A DNA stretch of 64,000 nucleotides from Aquihabitans sp. G128 (GTDB lineage Bacteria > Actinomycetota > Acidimicrobiia > Acidimicrobiales > Iamiaceae). Numbering within the stretch: position 1 is the stretch's first letter; every line of letters starts with the position of its first letter. The position numbers and the translations under genes are program-made. This document shows positions 9,032-17,152 of this stretch, one piece after another. The notes beneath the pieces are model-generated. The model did no database searches, was not told where the DNA came from, and worked only from the letters and a program-made list of their open reading frames with translations. The stretch covers positions 4,154,001 to 4,218,000 of the forward strand of contig NZ_CP077604.1 of NCBI RefSeq assembly GCF_019048865.1. The letters run 5' to 3'.

Positions 9032-9421
9032 ATGCGCCGGCTGAGCCTCCGTAGCGAACGAGGGATGACCACGGTCCAGGTGGCCATCATCATCCCGGCG
9101 TTCCTTCTTTGGCTGATGCTGATCGTCCAGTTCGGACTGTGGTGGCATGCCAAGCAGGTCGCCAATGCCGCGGCCGCAGAAGCGGTCGACGCCGCACAGA
9201 CCCCAACCGGGACCGAGGCCCAAGGGGTCGATGCTGCACGGTCGTTCCTCGACGAAGCCGGCAACCTCCGCCATGTCACGGTCATCGTCGACCGTGGGGC
9301 CGACACCGTTCGCGCCGAGGTCAAAGGCGAAGCACCACAGCTGGTCCCCGGGTTCGACTGGGGCGTCACCGCTCAGAGCGAAGCACCCCGTGAGCGCTAC
9401 ATCCCGGAGAGCGGACGGTGA
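9032..9421 (+). CDS. TadE-like pseudopilin
   Basis: 129 aa. Short basic leader ending RG, then MTTVQVAIIIPAFLLWLML helix and a small soluble domain. The +5 residue is Gln in place of the usual Glu, which may alter processing or insertion. It would act as a minor pilin or adaptor in the Flp pilus. Stop overlaps the next TadE gene. Confidence 0.82.
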   Translation: MRRLSLRSERGMTTVQVAIIIPAFLLWLMLIVQFGLWWHAKQVANAAAAEAVDAAQTPTGTEAQGVDAARSFLDEAGNLRHVTVIVDRGADTVRAEVKGEAPQLVPGFDWGVTAQSEAPRERYIPESGR

Positions 9422-9864
9422 CCGTCTCCCACCAGCGGCACAGCGGTGTCGCCCGCACGTCCGGTGAGTCCGGAACGGTGGCCGTCGAGGCGGCGATCGT
9501 CGCACCAGCGCTCGTCGTCCTGATGCTGCTCGTCGTCTTCGCCGGCCGGGTCTCCGAAGGCAACGGCAACGTTGAACGTGCCGCCAGCGAAGGTGCCCGA
9601 GCAGCGTCGCTGCACCAGAACCCCACCGCCGCGCGCAAGGCCGCCATCGACACGGCGTCAGCCAACCTCGCAGCTTCCGGCACGAAGTGCGCGCCGATCG
9701 AGGCAGTCGTCGACACCAGCGAACTCCAACCCGGAGGCAGGGTCACCGTCGACGTCACCTGCACCGCCTCAATGGCCGACGTCGCCCTGCTCGGCGTGCC
9801 GGGAACACGGACCTTCCGAGCCCACGCCGTCGAGGTCGTCGACCGCTACCGGAGCGACCCATGA
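9418..9864 (+). CDS. TadE-like pseudopilin
   Basis: 148 aa from GTG 9418. Leader ends SG, then TVAVEAAIVAPALVVLMLL with Glu at +5, the canonical TadE arrangement. The soluble part has two Cys residues (GTKCAPI, VDVTCTAS) that could pair outside the cell. Coupled to genes on both sides by 4-base overlaps. Confidence 0.85.
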   Translation: MTVSHQRHSGVARTSGESGTVAVEAAIVAPALVVLMLLVVFAGRVSEGNGNVERAASEGARAASLHQNPTAARKAAIDTASANLAASGTKCAPIEAVVDTSELQPGGRVTVDVTCTASMADVALLGVPGTRTFRAHAVEVVDRYRSDP

Positions 9865-10262
9865 ACAGCCTCCAAGAAGAACGCGGCAGCATCACCGCCT
9901 TCGTCGCAGTCGTTGCCTTCGCCCTCGTGATGGTCGCCGGCATGGCGTATGACGGCGGGGAGATCGTCGCCGCGCAGGCGCGAGCCCGTGCTGTCGCAGC
10001 GAAGGCGGCTCGAGCCGGAGCCCAGGAGATCGACACCACGGCGCTGCGCTCCACCGGCCGGCCCACGCTCGACCGGGTCCGAGCAGCCCGCGCCGCCGAG
10101 CGCTACCTCGACGACGTCGACGTCGACGGCACCGTCGACGTGCGGGCCGACACCGTCGAGGTCACCGTCCGCATCGTCCAACCGATGCGGATCCTGCCCG
10201 TACCAGACCGCACCGTCACGGCCACCGAAGCCGCCACCGCCACCAATGGGAGGCCCTCGTGA
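9861..10262 (+). CDS. TadG/TadE-like pilus protein
   Basis: 133 aa from ATG 9861 in the overlap with the preceding stop. Starts with ERGSITAFVAVVAFALVMVAG, a TadG-type N-terminal helix, followed by a helical and beta-rich exported region. The short length fits the small actinobacterial TadG-like proteins and not the large vWA-containing TadG of Gram-negatives. Stop overlaps the LysM-BTAD gene. Confidence 0.8.
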   Translation: MNSLQEERGSITAFVAVVAFALVMVAGMAYDGGEIVAAQARARAVAAKAARAGAQEIDTTALRSTGRPTLDRVRAARAAERYLDDVDVDGTVDVRADTVEVTVRIVQPMRILPVPDRTVTATEAATATNGRPS

Positions 10263-13200
10263 GACGACGAAGCACGCAGATCATCCACGGCCTCGGGTGC
10301 CTCGTGCTGCTCCTCGCCATCATCGGTGCCCCGCCCGTGCTCCTAGCGACGCTCGTCGGCTGGCCACTGCCCACCGCGATCCCGAACCTCGACACCATGG
10401 ACACGGCCGTCCGCAGCGGGATCACCGACGCCACCATCGTGAAGGGCCTCGCCTGCATCGCCTGGATCGCATGGGCCCAGATCGCCGCTTCGATCCTCGT
10501 CGACCTCGTCGCCGTGATCCGCGGCGGGGTCACGCCACACGCCCCGGTTCTCCCCGGCATCCAGCTCGCCACCGGCCGCCTTGTGGCCGGCGCAACCGTC
10601 CTCTTCAGCCTCCTGGCCCCTGGGCCCCGCATCGCTGGCGCAATGCCGATGGCCCCGCCCCCCGCCACCGCGGCCGTCCTTCCAGCAAGCCCACCCCCAG
10701 CCAGCCGAGCCGTCTCGGCCGAACCCGCACCAGCTCCGGCACCAGCCCATGCCGGTAAGACCTGGACGGTCCAACGCCACGACAGCTACTGGTCCATCGC
10801 CGAGCGGACCCTCGGCGACGGCATGCGCTGGCGCGAGATCCGCGACGCCAACATCGGCCGCCAGATGCCCGGCGGCCAGATCATCACCGCGCAGAGCGAC
10901 ACGATCGCTCCCGGCTGGTCGCTGACCCTGCCTGGTGACGCCTTGGTCGCCGCTCCTGGCTCAGCGACGGATGCCGCGACGGACTCAGCCAACGGGCCGG
11001 TCCTCGTCGTCGCCCAGCCTGGAGACAGCCTCTGGTCGATCGCCGAGGACCGTGCGGCGACCGACCTGCAACGCCCAGCCACCGACGCAGAGATCCGGAA
11101 CTACTGGACCGACCTGCTCGATTCCAACCAGCAGCTCGGAGACCCGAACGTCCTTCACGTTGGCGAGTCCGTCCGCACGCCTGCTGCGACGACGCCTGCG
11201 CCTCTGCCACCAGCGCCGATACCGGCGGTGCCAGCACCAGCACCAGCACCAGCACCTGCACCTGCACCTGCACCGACACCGACTCCGGCGACTGCACCTG
11301 CACCGCCCACCCATGAGGAGGCGAAGGTCGACGTGATTCCACCCACCCGGGGGGAGACGCCGGAGGACGCTCGGGTCCCCGCCGGGAGCGCGGTGGAGAG
11401 GAAGGCCGATCCTGCTTCGCAGGCCGACGATGGAGACGCACTCAGCCCAGAGATGATCGCCGCGCTGCTTGGTGTAGCTGGCACAGGTATCGCCTACGGC
11501 GCCGCCCGAGCAGTTCGCCGACGCCGCCGATCACGTGCTCACCGCCCAGCTCGACCCGCCACACGTGCAGCGGCCGAGACGAGGGACACCCACCGTGTCG
11601 TTCTGGCCGTGGACGCCGAGGATGGCCATGCCGTCGACCAACTTCGGTTCGAGCTCGACGCCCTCGCCATTGCCGTAGCTGCAAGCGGACAAGCGTGTCG
11701 ACCTCGCATCGTGCAGGTCGGAGCCGACCACATCGACGTCGTCCTCGACCGCACCGCAGTCCCAGCTCCCACCGGGTGGCGGGCCGAGGGATCGGGCACG
11801 GCATGGGTGAAGGACGAGCTGGAGCCGATCATCGAAGGCGGACCCGAGTGCTTCTCCACCCCGCTCCTGGTCGCCATCGGGTCACCCGACGACGCTGGCC
11901 AACTCCACCTGGACCTCGAGGCCGAAGGTCTGCTGACCCTGGCCGGCGACGAAGAGGCAGTCGAGGGTCTCGTACGTTCCTGGCTGACAGAATTGGCGAC
12001 CACTCCACTGGCCGAGAACCTCCAGATCCACGTCGTCGGCGACGCGGTCCCGGACGATCTGATGCTCTACGACCGCGTCCAGCACTTCGACACTTGGGAC
12101 GGCGTACTCACCGACCTCCGAGCTCGGAGCCAGCAAACGTCAGACCTCCTCACGGCCAACAACTGGCTAAGCACGTTCGCCGCCCGGGGTGCCGGCAGCG
12201 ACCACGACGCCCTGGCACCCCTCGTCATCACCGGTGCCCCGCCCGCGGACCCCTCCGACCTACGAGCGCTTCACGAGGGCGGTCTCGGCGCCGTCGCTGT
12301 CGTGGTGATGGGAGGCGACGAGGTCGCCGGAACCGAGGTCCTCTGTGAAGGAGAGAAGCTCCGCATCCCTTCGATCGGCTTGGAATGCACCGCCCAGAGC
12401 CTGTCCGCCGAGGCAACGGAGGCCCTCGTCGCGTTGGTCAACGAGGACGAAGACCTGAGCGAGGACGCGAAACAGCTCTCGCTCCTCGTTGACACGCCGT
12501 CGACCCCCGAGCGCTCGCTCCGACGGCTAGGTCCCTACGAGGACCCCGATCACCAGGTGCTCGTCCGACTCCTCGGCAACATCGCCGTCATTGGCGGAAA
12601 CCGACCGCTTCCCGGCAAGCACGCTGCGGTCGTCGCCTACATCGCACTCCACGGCCAGGCCACGCCGGGAGCGCTCATCGACGCGGTCTGGTCCGGCATC
12701 AACAACCCCAACCGACGCAAGCGCCTCGCCAACATCGTCTCCGAGTGCCGCAGCGCGCTCGGGGCCCAGCACCTGCCCCAGGCCGCCGACGGGATCTATC
12801 GCGCCGGACCCGGTCTCATGACCGACACCGAGCTCTTCAACCGGCGGGTTGCCTACGCCGCCACGCAGGCGCCCGCAGATGCCGCCGTCACCCTCCAAGG
12901 CGCCCTCGATCTGGTCGAAGACGTCGTCTTCACCTACCAGCGCGCCGACCAGCAGAGCTTCTCCTGGATCGACCTCGACAACCTGCAAGTGACCTGGGGC
13001 CAGAAGGTGGCAAGCGTCGCCGAGGCCCTCGCTGACCTGTACCTCGAGGCCGGGGACACCTCGTCGGCGATCACCGCTGGCAACACCGCCCTCGCCGTCC
13101 TTCCCGCCAACACCAAGCTGACCGAGCAGCTGATGCGGTCGCACCACGCAGCGGGGGACCGCCTCGCTGTCCAGCGCGTGTACCTCGCCCACCTGGCAGC

Positions 13201-13270
13201 ACTTGAGGCGCTCGACTTCGACGCTCCAGAGGAGAGCACCGCCGAGTTGCATGACCGCCTTGTTGGTTAG
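10259..13270 (+). CDS. membrane-anchored LysM-BTAD regulator
   Basis: 1003 aa from GTG 10259. Order: two or three N-terminal membrane segments (~10-125), a LysM-like domain (TWTVQRHDSYWSIAERTLGD, ~167-225), a second LysM-like domain (LVVAQPGDSLWSIAEDRA, ~250-305), a long Pro-Ala linker (~315-365), another membrane segment (MIAALLGVAGTGIAYGAAR, ~398-417) followed by a basic stop-transfer, a cytoplasmic domain (~440-740), and a C-terminal OmpR-type winged helix plus BTAD bundle (~760-1000; LLGNIAVIGGNRPLPGK ... RVYLAHLAALEALD). The arrangement suggests sensing of cell wall or pilus status outside and DNA binding inside. It is the last gene of the pilus operon and a likely regulator of it. Confidence 0.85.
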   Translation: MRRRSTQIIHGLGCLVLLLAIIGAPPVLLATLVGWPLPTAIPNLDTMDTAVRSGITDATIVKGLACIAWIAWAQIAASILVDLVAVIRGGVTPHAPVLPGIQLATGRLVAGATVLFSLLAPGPRIAGAMPMAPPPATAAVLPASPPPASRAVSAEPAPAPAPAHAGKTWTVQRHDSYWSIAERTLGDGMRWREIRDANIGRQMPGGQIITAQSDTIAPGWSLTLPGDALVAAPGSATDAATDSANGPVLVVAQPGDSLWSIAEDRAATDLQRPATDAEIRNYWTDLLDSNQQLGDPNVLHVGESVRTPAATTPAPLPPAPIPAVPAPAPAPAPAPAPAPTPTPATAPAPPTHEEAKVDVIPPTRGETPEDARVPAGSAVERKADPASQADDGDALSPEMIAALLGVAGTGIAYGAARAVRRRRRSRAHRPARPATRAAAETRDTHRVVLAVDAEDGHAVDQLRFELDALAIAVAASGQACRPRIVQVGADHIDVVLDRTAVPAPTGWRAEGSGTAWVKDELEPIIEGGPECFSTPLLVAIGSPDDAGQLHLDLEAEGLLTLAGDEEAVEGLVRSWLTELATTPLAENLQIHVVGDAVPDDLMLYDRVQHFDTWDGVLTDLRARSQQTSDLLTANNWLSTFAARGAGSDHDALAPLVITGAPPADPSDLRALHEGGLGAVAVVVMGGDEVAGTEVLCEGEKLRIPSIGLECTAQSLSAEATEALVALVNEDEDLSEDAKQLSLLVDTPSTPERSLRRLGPYEDPDHQVLVRLLGNIAVIGGNRPLPGKHAAVVAYIALHGQATPGALIDAVWSGINNPNRRKRLANIVSECRSALGAQHLPQAADGIYRAGPGLMTDTELFNRRVAYAATQAPADAAVTLQGALDLVEDVVFTYQRADQQSFSWIDLDNLQVTWGQKVASVAEALADLYLEAGDTSSAITAGNTALAVLPANTKLTEQLMRSHHAAGDRLAVQRVYLAHLAALEALDFDAPEESTAELHDRLVG

Positions 13271-13415
13271 ATCCTGCGAGCAACCCCCGCGTTTTCTTAG
13301 GTCACGGCTGATATCGCTGTTGCGCTGTGAAACTGCCGGTGGCTTCGGATGACCATGGCGCTCGCGCCCCGATCCCCCCAGCCCCTGCTGTGCCGGATGG
13401 CGGTACCGTCACCCG

Positions 13416-13805
13416 GTGGCCCACGGAACCGTTCAGCATCTGGTGGGGGTGTACGACGCCGACGGGACTTTGTGGGGGGAGTTGTCGTACTTCGTCGGTG
13501 CCCGGCTTGGTCGGGCGCACTGCTCGTTGTGCGACATCACGCACGGGACGCTTCGTGAGCGGCCGGACTGGCGGACGTGCCGCGACGGGTTGCCGGTCCC
13601 GTTCGAGACGTACCACCGCAACGACCAGCCTGACCGGGTCCGGGTCTTGGTCGGGGGGAGCTACCCGGCGGTGGCCGCAGAGACCGACGCCGGCTGGGTG
13701 CTGCTGTTGGGGTCGGCGGAGCTCGAGGCGTGCGGTTCGTCGCCGGAAGCTCTAGTCGCTGCGGTGGAAGCGGCGGTCGAGGAGCGGTCGTTGCGGTGGC
13801 CGTGA
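13416..13805 (+). CDS. conserved hypothetical protein with Cys pair
   Basis: 129 aa from GTG 13416. Contains CSLCDITHGTLRERPDWRTC, a CxxC plus later Cys that recalls a family of small proteins carrying a CDLCxxTHG motif; I do not know its function. The C-terminal part (VAAETDAGWVLLLGSAELEACG) looks globular. It lies alone between the pilus operon and the convergent arsenic genes, with 2 bases separating it from arsC on the other strand. Confidence 0.55.
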   Translation: MAHGTVQHLVGVYDADGTLWGELSYFVGARLGRAHCSLCDITHGTLRERPDWRTCRDGLPVPFETYHRNDQPDRVRVLVGGSYPAVAAETDAGWVLLLGSAELEACGSSPEALVAAVEAAVEERSLRWP

Positions 13806-13807
13806 GC

Positions 13808-14455
13808 TCAGCCGGCGACGGGCACGTCGAGTGAGCTCAGGAGTTCTCGGACTCGACGTTCGATGTCGTCGCGGATGGGCCGCACCGCGTCGACGCCTTG
13901 GCCGGCGGGGTCCTCGAGCTCCCAGTCCTCGTAGCGGGTGCCGGGGAAGAACGGGCACGAGTCGCCGCAGCCCATGGTGACGACGACATCCGCGGCCTGG
14001 ACGATCTCGGAGGTCCAGGGCTTGGGGAACTCCTGGGCGATGTCGATGCCGACCTCGGCCATCGCGGCGACGGCGGAGGGGTTGACCTCGGTGCCGGGTT
14101 CGGAGCCACCGGACCAGCCGACGGCGTTTGGTCCGGCGAGGTGGTTGAGCCAGCCGAGGGCCATCTGCGACCTGCCGGCGTTGTGGACGCAGAGGAACAG
14201 CACCGTCGGCAGGCCGGTCTTGGACTTCCCTTCGACCTTGGCGAGGGCCTGGAGGCGTTGGCGGGCGAAGCGCTCGGCCATGAGCGGCAGGAAGCTGGTG
14301 ATGCGGGCGCCGGAGGCGAACTGGTCGTAGCTGGTGGCGAGGAACTGTTCGATGGTCTCGACAGAGAAGGTGCCGGTGAACTCCTCGGCGAGGTTCTTGG
14401 CGGCGCTGTTCAGGGCGTAGCGGACGTCGGTGGGGAGCTCTTCGAGGGCGGGCAT
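13808..14455 (-). CDS. arsC: ArsC-type arsenate reductase with N-terminal helical domain
   Basis: 215 aa. Residues ~85-210 are a low-molecular-weight phosphatase-type arsenate reductase: P-loop VLFLCVHNAGRSQMA with catalytic Cys, and CGDSCPFFPGTRYEDWELEDPAG with the later Cys pair and the DP acid. The first ~75 residues form a helical three-helix domain (YALNSAAKNLAEEFTGTFSVETIEQFL) seen on actinobacterial ArsC proteins that use mycothiol/mycoredoxin. Reduces arsenate to arsenite for export. Downstream of the aquaporin gene with a 36-base gap, probably one operon. Confidence 0.9.
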   Translation of the reverse strand: MPALEELPTDVRYALNSAAKNLAEEFTGTFSVETIEQFLATSYDQFASGARITSFLPLMAERFARQRLQALAKVEGKSKTGLPTVLFLCVHNAGRSQMALGWLNHLAGPNAVGWSGGSEPGTEVNPSAVAAMAEVGIDIAQEFPKPWTSEIVQAADVVVTMGCGDSCPFFPGTRYEDWELEDPAGQGVDAVRPIRDDIERRVRELLSSLDVPVAG

Positions 14456-14491
14456 TGGCTGGTCTCCTGGCTGAGGTGGGTGTCGGCTTGG

Positions 14492-15232
14492 TCAGCCGGC
14501 GTCGTCGGTGGGGTGGGGGTAGAAGAGGCGGATGAGTCCGTAGGCGATGGCAGCTCCGAGGAGCTGCGTGGCGATGAACATGGGGGCCGAGGCGGGGGCG
14601 ATGCCGGCGAAGGAGTCCGAGAGGGTGCGGGCGATGGTGACCGCAGGGTTGGCGAAGCTGGTCGACGAGGTGAACCAGTAGGCGCCACCGATCCAGACGC
14701 CGACGGCGTAGGGCACCGCTGATGCCCGGCCGGTGCGGACGCAGCCGTGGATGACGAGCAGCAGGCCGACGGTGGCGACGACCTCGGAGAGCCACAACGC
14801 TCCGGATGAGCGGTCCTTAGTGGAGAGCTCGATGGCGGGGAGCTCGAACATGACGTTGGCGATCACCGAGCCGAGGCAGCCGCCGATGGTCTGGGCGACG
14901 GCGTAGAGGGCGGCGTCGCGGGTCGTGATCGAACCGAGGAGCCGGTCGACGAGGGTGACGGCCGGGTTGAAGTGGGCGCCGGACACGGCGCCGAACATGA
15001 GGATGAGCCCGATGAGCGCTCCGGCGGTCGCCGCGGCGTTCTCCAGGAGCTGGATGCCGACGTCGTTCGGAGAGAGCCGGCTGGCCATGATCCCGGAACC
15101 GACAACCGCGACGATGAGGAACGCCGTGCCGAGGGCTTCGGCGGCGAGGCGGCGGGTCAGGTCCAAGCGGAGGGTCCCTGTCCCGGTCTCGGGGAGGACG
15201 GTCAGGTCCGGTGCGCTGGTCTGGTCGTCCAT
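14492..15232 (-). CDS. aquaglyceroporin-family channel of arsenic operon
   Basis: 246 aa from ATG 15232, which overlaps the preceding stop (TGATG). Six membrane segments with two NPA boxes: HFNPAVTL in the first half and FANPAVTIAR in the second. In arsenic operons such channels (AqpS type) let arsenite leave down its gradient after ArsC action, which fits the lack of an ArsB or Acr3 pump in this block. Glycerol or water transport cannot be excluded. Confidence 0.88.
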   Translation of the reverse strand: MDDQTSAPDLTVLPETGTGTLRLDLTRRLAAEALGTAFLIVAVVGSGIMASRLSPNDVGIQLLENAAATAGALIGLILMFGAVSGAHFNPAVTLVDRLLGSITTRDAALYAVAQTIGGCLGSVIANVMFELPAIELSTKDRSSGALWLSEVVATVGLLLVIHGCVRTGRASAVPYAVGVWIGGAYWFTSSTSFANPAVTIARTLSDSFAGIAPASAPMFIATQLLGAAIAYGLIRLFYPHPTDDAG

Positions 15233-15891
15233 CAGGCGGCGGCCCGGGTGACGGTCGCGATGCGGGTGCGGAGCTCGTGGAGCGCGTGGTCGAAGTCGGC
15301 GGGTGTGCCGGCGGCGACCGGATCGGGGATCGACCAGTGGAGCCATCCCGGGCGGTCGCCGAGCTCTTCGTGGGCCTGGTCGCAGACGGTGACGACCAGC
15401 GTGCCGGCGGCGAGGTCGCCGAGCTCTTGTGGGTTGGCGCCGGTGATGTCGAGCCCAGCGCGGTGGGCGGCAGCAACGGCGCCGGGGTGCACGGCGTCAG
15501 CGGGGTGCGTGCCAGCGGAGGATGCGGAGCCACCGACCTGTTGCCAGAGCGCGGCGGCCAGTTGTGACCGGGCCGAGTTCCGGGTGCAGACGAACACGGC
15601 GGGGCCGACCGGGAGGCGGGGCCCGATGCTCAGGTCGGCGAGGGTCCCGGGGAGCAGGTGGACGTACCGGCGGCGTCCGTCGCCGCTGGAGCGGGTCCGG
15701 GTGATGAGCCCGACCTCTTCGAGGACGTCGAGGTGATGCGCGAGCAGGTTCGATTCGAGGTCGAAGCGCTGCCGAAGTTCGATCGGGGCCCGGTCCGAGG
15801 TGGCCAGCTCGTCGATGATGGCGAGCCGGGTGGGTTCGCCGAGAGCAGCGTGTCTGGTCGCTCGGCGTTGCCGGTCTTCGCTCGTTGCCAC
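15232..15891 (-). CDS. ArsR-ArsC fusion: repressor domain plus arsenate-reductase-like domain
   Basis: 219 aa from GTG 15891; TTG 15912 is an alternative start. Residues ~5-85 are an ArsR-type winged helix (HAALGEPTRLAIIDELATSD ... LESNLLAHHLDVLEEVGLI); ~98-215 are a LMW-phosphatase-type ArsC domain with the P-loop VFVCTRNSARSQLAAALW and catalytic Cys. So one polypeptide could both sense arsenic and reduce arsenate, or use the phosphatase fold as a ligand sensor. The expected downstream acid loop reads SIPDPVAAG. First gene of the minus-strand run with aquaporin and arsC. Confidence 0.85.
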   Translation of the reverse strand: MATSEDRQRRATRHAALGEPTRLAIIDELATSDRAPIELRQRFDLESNLLAHHLDVLEEVGLITRTRSSGDGRRRYVHLLPGTLADLSIGPRLPVGPAVFVCTRNSARSQLAAALWQQVGGSASSAGTHPADAVHPGAVAAAHRAGLDITGANPQELGDLAAGTLVVTVCDQAHEELGDRPGWLHWSIPDPVAAGTPADFDHALHELRTRIATVTRAAA

Positions 15892-15923
15892 TCGACGAGC
15901 ATCACACCTCAACAGCTACTGAG

Positions 15924-16250
15924 TCAACAACTACTGAGCGAATCTTCCCGAAGTGCCGAGCGGCCGTCATCGGACAAGGACAGTTTCCCGCTGTTGTCGA
16001 CGACGAAGCCGAGTGCCTCGAGCTTCCAGAGCGCCGAAGAGACCATCCGCCGTCGTTGGACGGCGTGACGGGTGACCTCGTCGGAGCCCTGTTGGGGCCA
16101 GTGGCCGAGCAGGTCCTCGAGCGTCATGGGGCCGTGCTGGTCCAGGAGCTCGAGGACCTGTCGCCGGGGCCCGTTGAGGAGGCGAGCGATGCGGCCGTAG
16201 TGCTCGACCTCGGTCTGCTCGCTGCGCCCCGAGGCCGTGTTCAGCAGCAA
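15924..16250 (-). CDS. winged-helix regulator-like protein
   Basis: About 108 aa, read from TTG 16250, which overlaps the end of the ArsI/CadI gene and has a weak CCGAAGG upstream; the start is uncertain. The body (VEHYGRIARLLNGPRRQVLELLDQHG ... RRMVSSALWKLEALGFVVDNSGKLSLSDDGR) has a helix-turn-helix followed by a beta wing, like MarR/ArsR-type or generic winged-helix proteins. No metal-binding Cys cluster. Its place between ArsI/CadI and ArsR-ArsC suggests a local regulator. Confidence 0.55.
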   Translation of the reverse strand: MLLNTASGRSEQTEVEHYGRIARLLNGPRRQVLELLDQHGPMTLEDLLGHWPQQGSDEVTRHAVQRRRMVSSALWKLEALGFVVDNSGKLSLSDDGRSALREDSLSSC

Positions 16251-16720
16251 CCTTCGGAGGACCCGGGTGCGGCACCGATCGAGACGGACTCGCTGGTGGC
16301 GCCGGGGGCGCAGCACTGGGCGTTCTCGCCTTCGGTGCGGATGCTGTTGGTCATCTGCTCGGCGTCGCCGGTCTTCACGTACCACTCCCACGGCGCGCCG
16401 TCGGGGTCGTTGACCCAGGTCTCGGTCTTGAGGGCGTAGCAGCACGTGGTGTCGTCGATGCCGGTGGTGGCCACGCCGTCAGCGGACAGGCGCCCCTCGG
16501 CGGCCTCGACCTCCTCCGCGGTGTCGACCTCGACGCCCAGGTGGTTGAGCGTGCCGCCGCCCTCGCCCTCGATGAGCACCAGCTTCAGCGGCGGCTCGGC
16601 GATGGCGAAGTTGGCGTAGCCAGGCTTGCGCTTGTTCACCTCGGTGTTGAACAGCTTCGAGTAGAAGGCGACGGCCTCGTCGATGTTCGAGACGTTCAGA
16701 GCGAGCTGGACACGGGACAT
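16241..16720 (-). CDS. ArsI/CadI-family VOC protein
   Basis: 159 aa from ATG 16720, with AGGAGG 7 bases upstream; this beats the earlier in-frame ATG at 16738. A VOC (glyoxalase) fold: MSRVQLALNVSNIDEAVAFY at the start, NHLGVEVDTAEEV, then TTCCYALKTETWVNDPDG and WEWYVKTGD. The vicinal Cys pair in TCCYA is the feature of ArsI C-As lyases and of CadI. ArsI cleaves trivalent organoarsenicals such as MAs(III); the arsenic context favours this over cadmium. The C-terminal tail has extra Cys residues (AQCCAPG, EGCC) that could bind metalloid. Confidence 0.85.
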   Translation of the reverse strand: MSRVQLALNVSNIDEAVAFYSKLFNTEVNKRKPGYANFAIAEPPLKLVLIEGEGGGTLNHLGVEVDTAEEVEAAEGRLSADGVATTGIDDTTCCYALKTETWVNDPDGAPWEWYVKTGDAEQMTNSIRTEGENAQCCAPGATSESVSIGAAPGSSEGCC

Positions 16721-16740
16721 GAGGTCCTCCTGGTACATTC

Positions 16741-16790
16741 ACGGATGTCGATGCACTGATCCTACCGACGCATCGACGGATGTCAATGCA
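16741..16790. promoter_or_regulatory. ArsR-type operator region with 15-bp direct repeat
   Basis: Between divergent ArsI/CadI and ArsR genes. ACGGATGTCGATGCA (16741-16755) recurs as ACGGATGTCAATGCA (16776-16790), one mismatch. The second copy is also half of an inverted repeat, GCATCGAC-GGAT-GTCAATGC, matching the style of ArsR/SmtB operators. The site would let the ArsR at 16808 repress both directions. Confidence 0.55.
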
Positions 16791-16807
16791 ATGGAGAACG
16801 TTTCGCG

Positions 16808-17149
16808 ATGAGCACCTCAAGCACGCAGCTCGAGAGCCCGCCCGTCACCTGCTGCCCCTCCGTGACCGCAGCACCGCTCGGCGACGCTGACGCCGCCGTG
16901 CTCGCCCACACCTACGCCGCCCTCGCCGACCCCGTTCGCCTCCGCCTCCTGAGCCTGATCGCCTCATCCGGCGAGATGTGCTCCTGCGACATGGTCGAAC
17001 CGCTGGCCAAGTCCCAGCCGACCGTGAGCCACCACACCAAGATCCTCGCCGAGGCCGGCCTCATCACCGGCGACAAGCGCGGCCGCTGGGTCTACTGGTC
17101 CGTGCAGCCAGCCCGAGCCGACTTCGTCCGCCAGGCCCTCGGCGGCTGA
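16808..17149 (+). CDS. arsR: ArsR-family metalloregulator
   Basis: 113 aa, typical ArsR length. Winged helix: AALADPVRLRLLSLIASSGEMCSCDMVEPLAKSQPTVSHHTKILAEAGLITGDKRGRWVYW. The Cys pair in MCSCDM near the recognition-helix region is the place where several actinobacterial ArsR proteins bind As(III); a CC pair near the N-terminus (VTCCPSV) may contribute. Divergent from ArsI/CadI with operator-like repeats between. GNAT gene follows after 3 bases. Confidence 0.88.
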   Translation: MSTSSTQLESPPVTCCPSVTAAPLGDADAAVLAHTYAALADPVRLRLLSLIASSGEMCSCDMVEPLAKSQPTVSHHTKILAEAGLITGDKRGRWVYWSVQPARADFVRQALGG

Positions 17150-17152
17150 CAG

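Noticed and set aside
11230-11300. Pro-Ala repeat run as a DNA repeat element
   Set aside because: It encodes the in-frame linker of the LysM-BTAD protein and is not an independent repeat.
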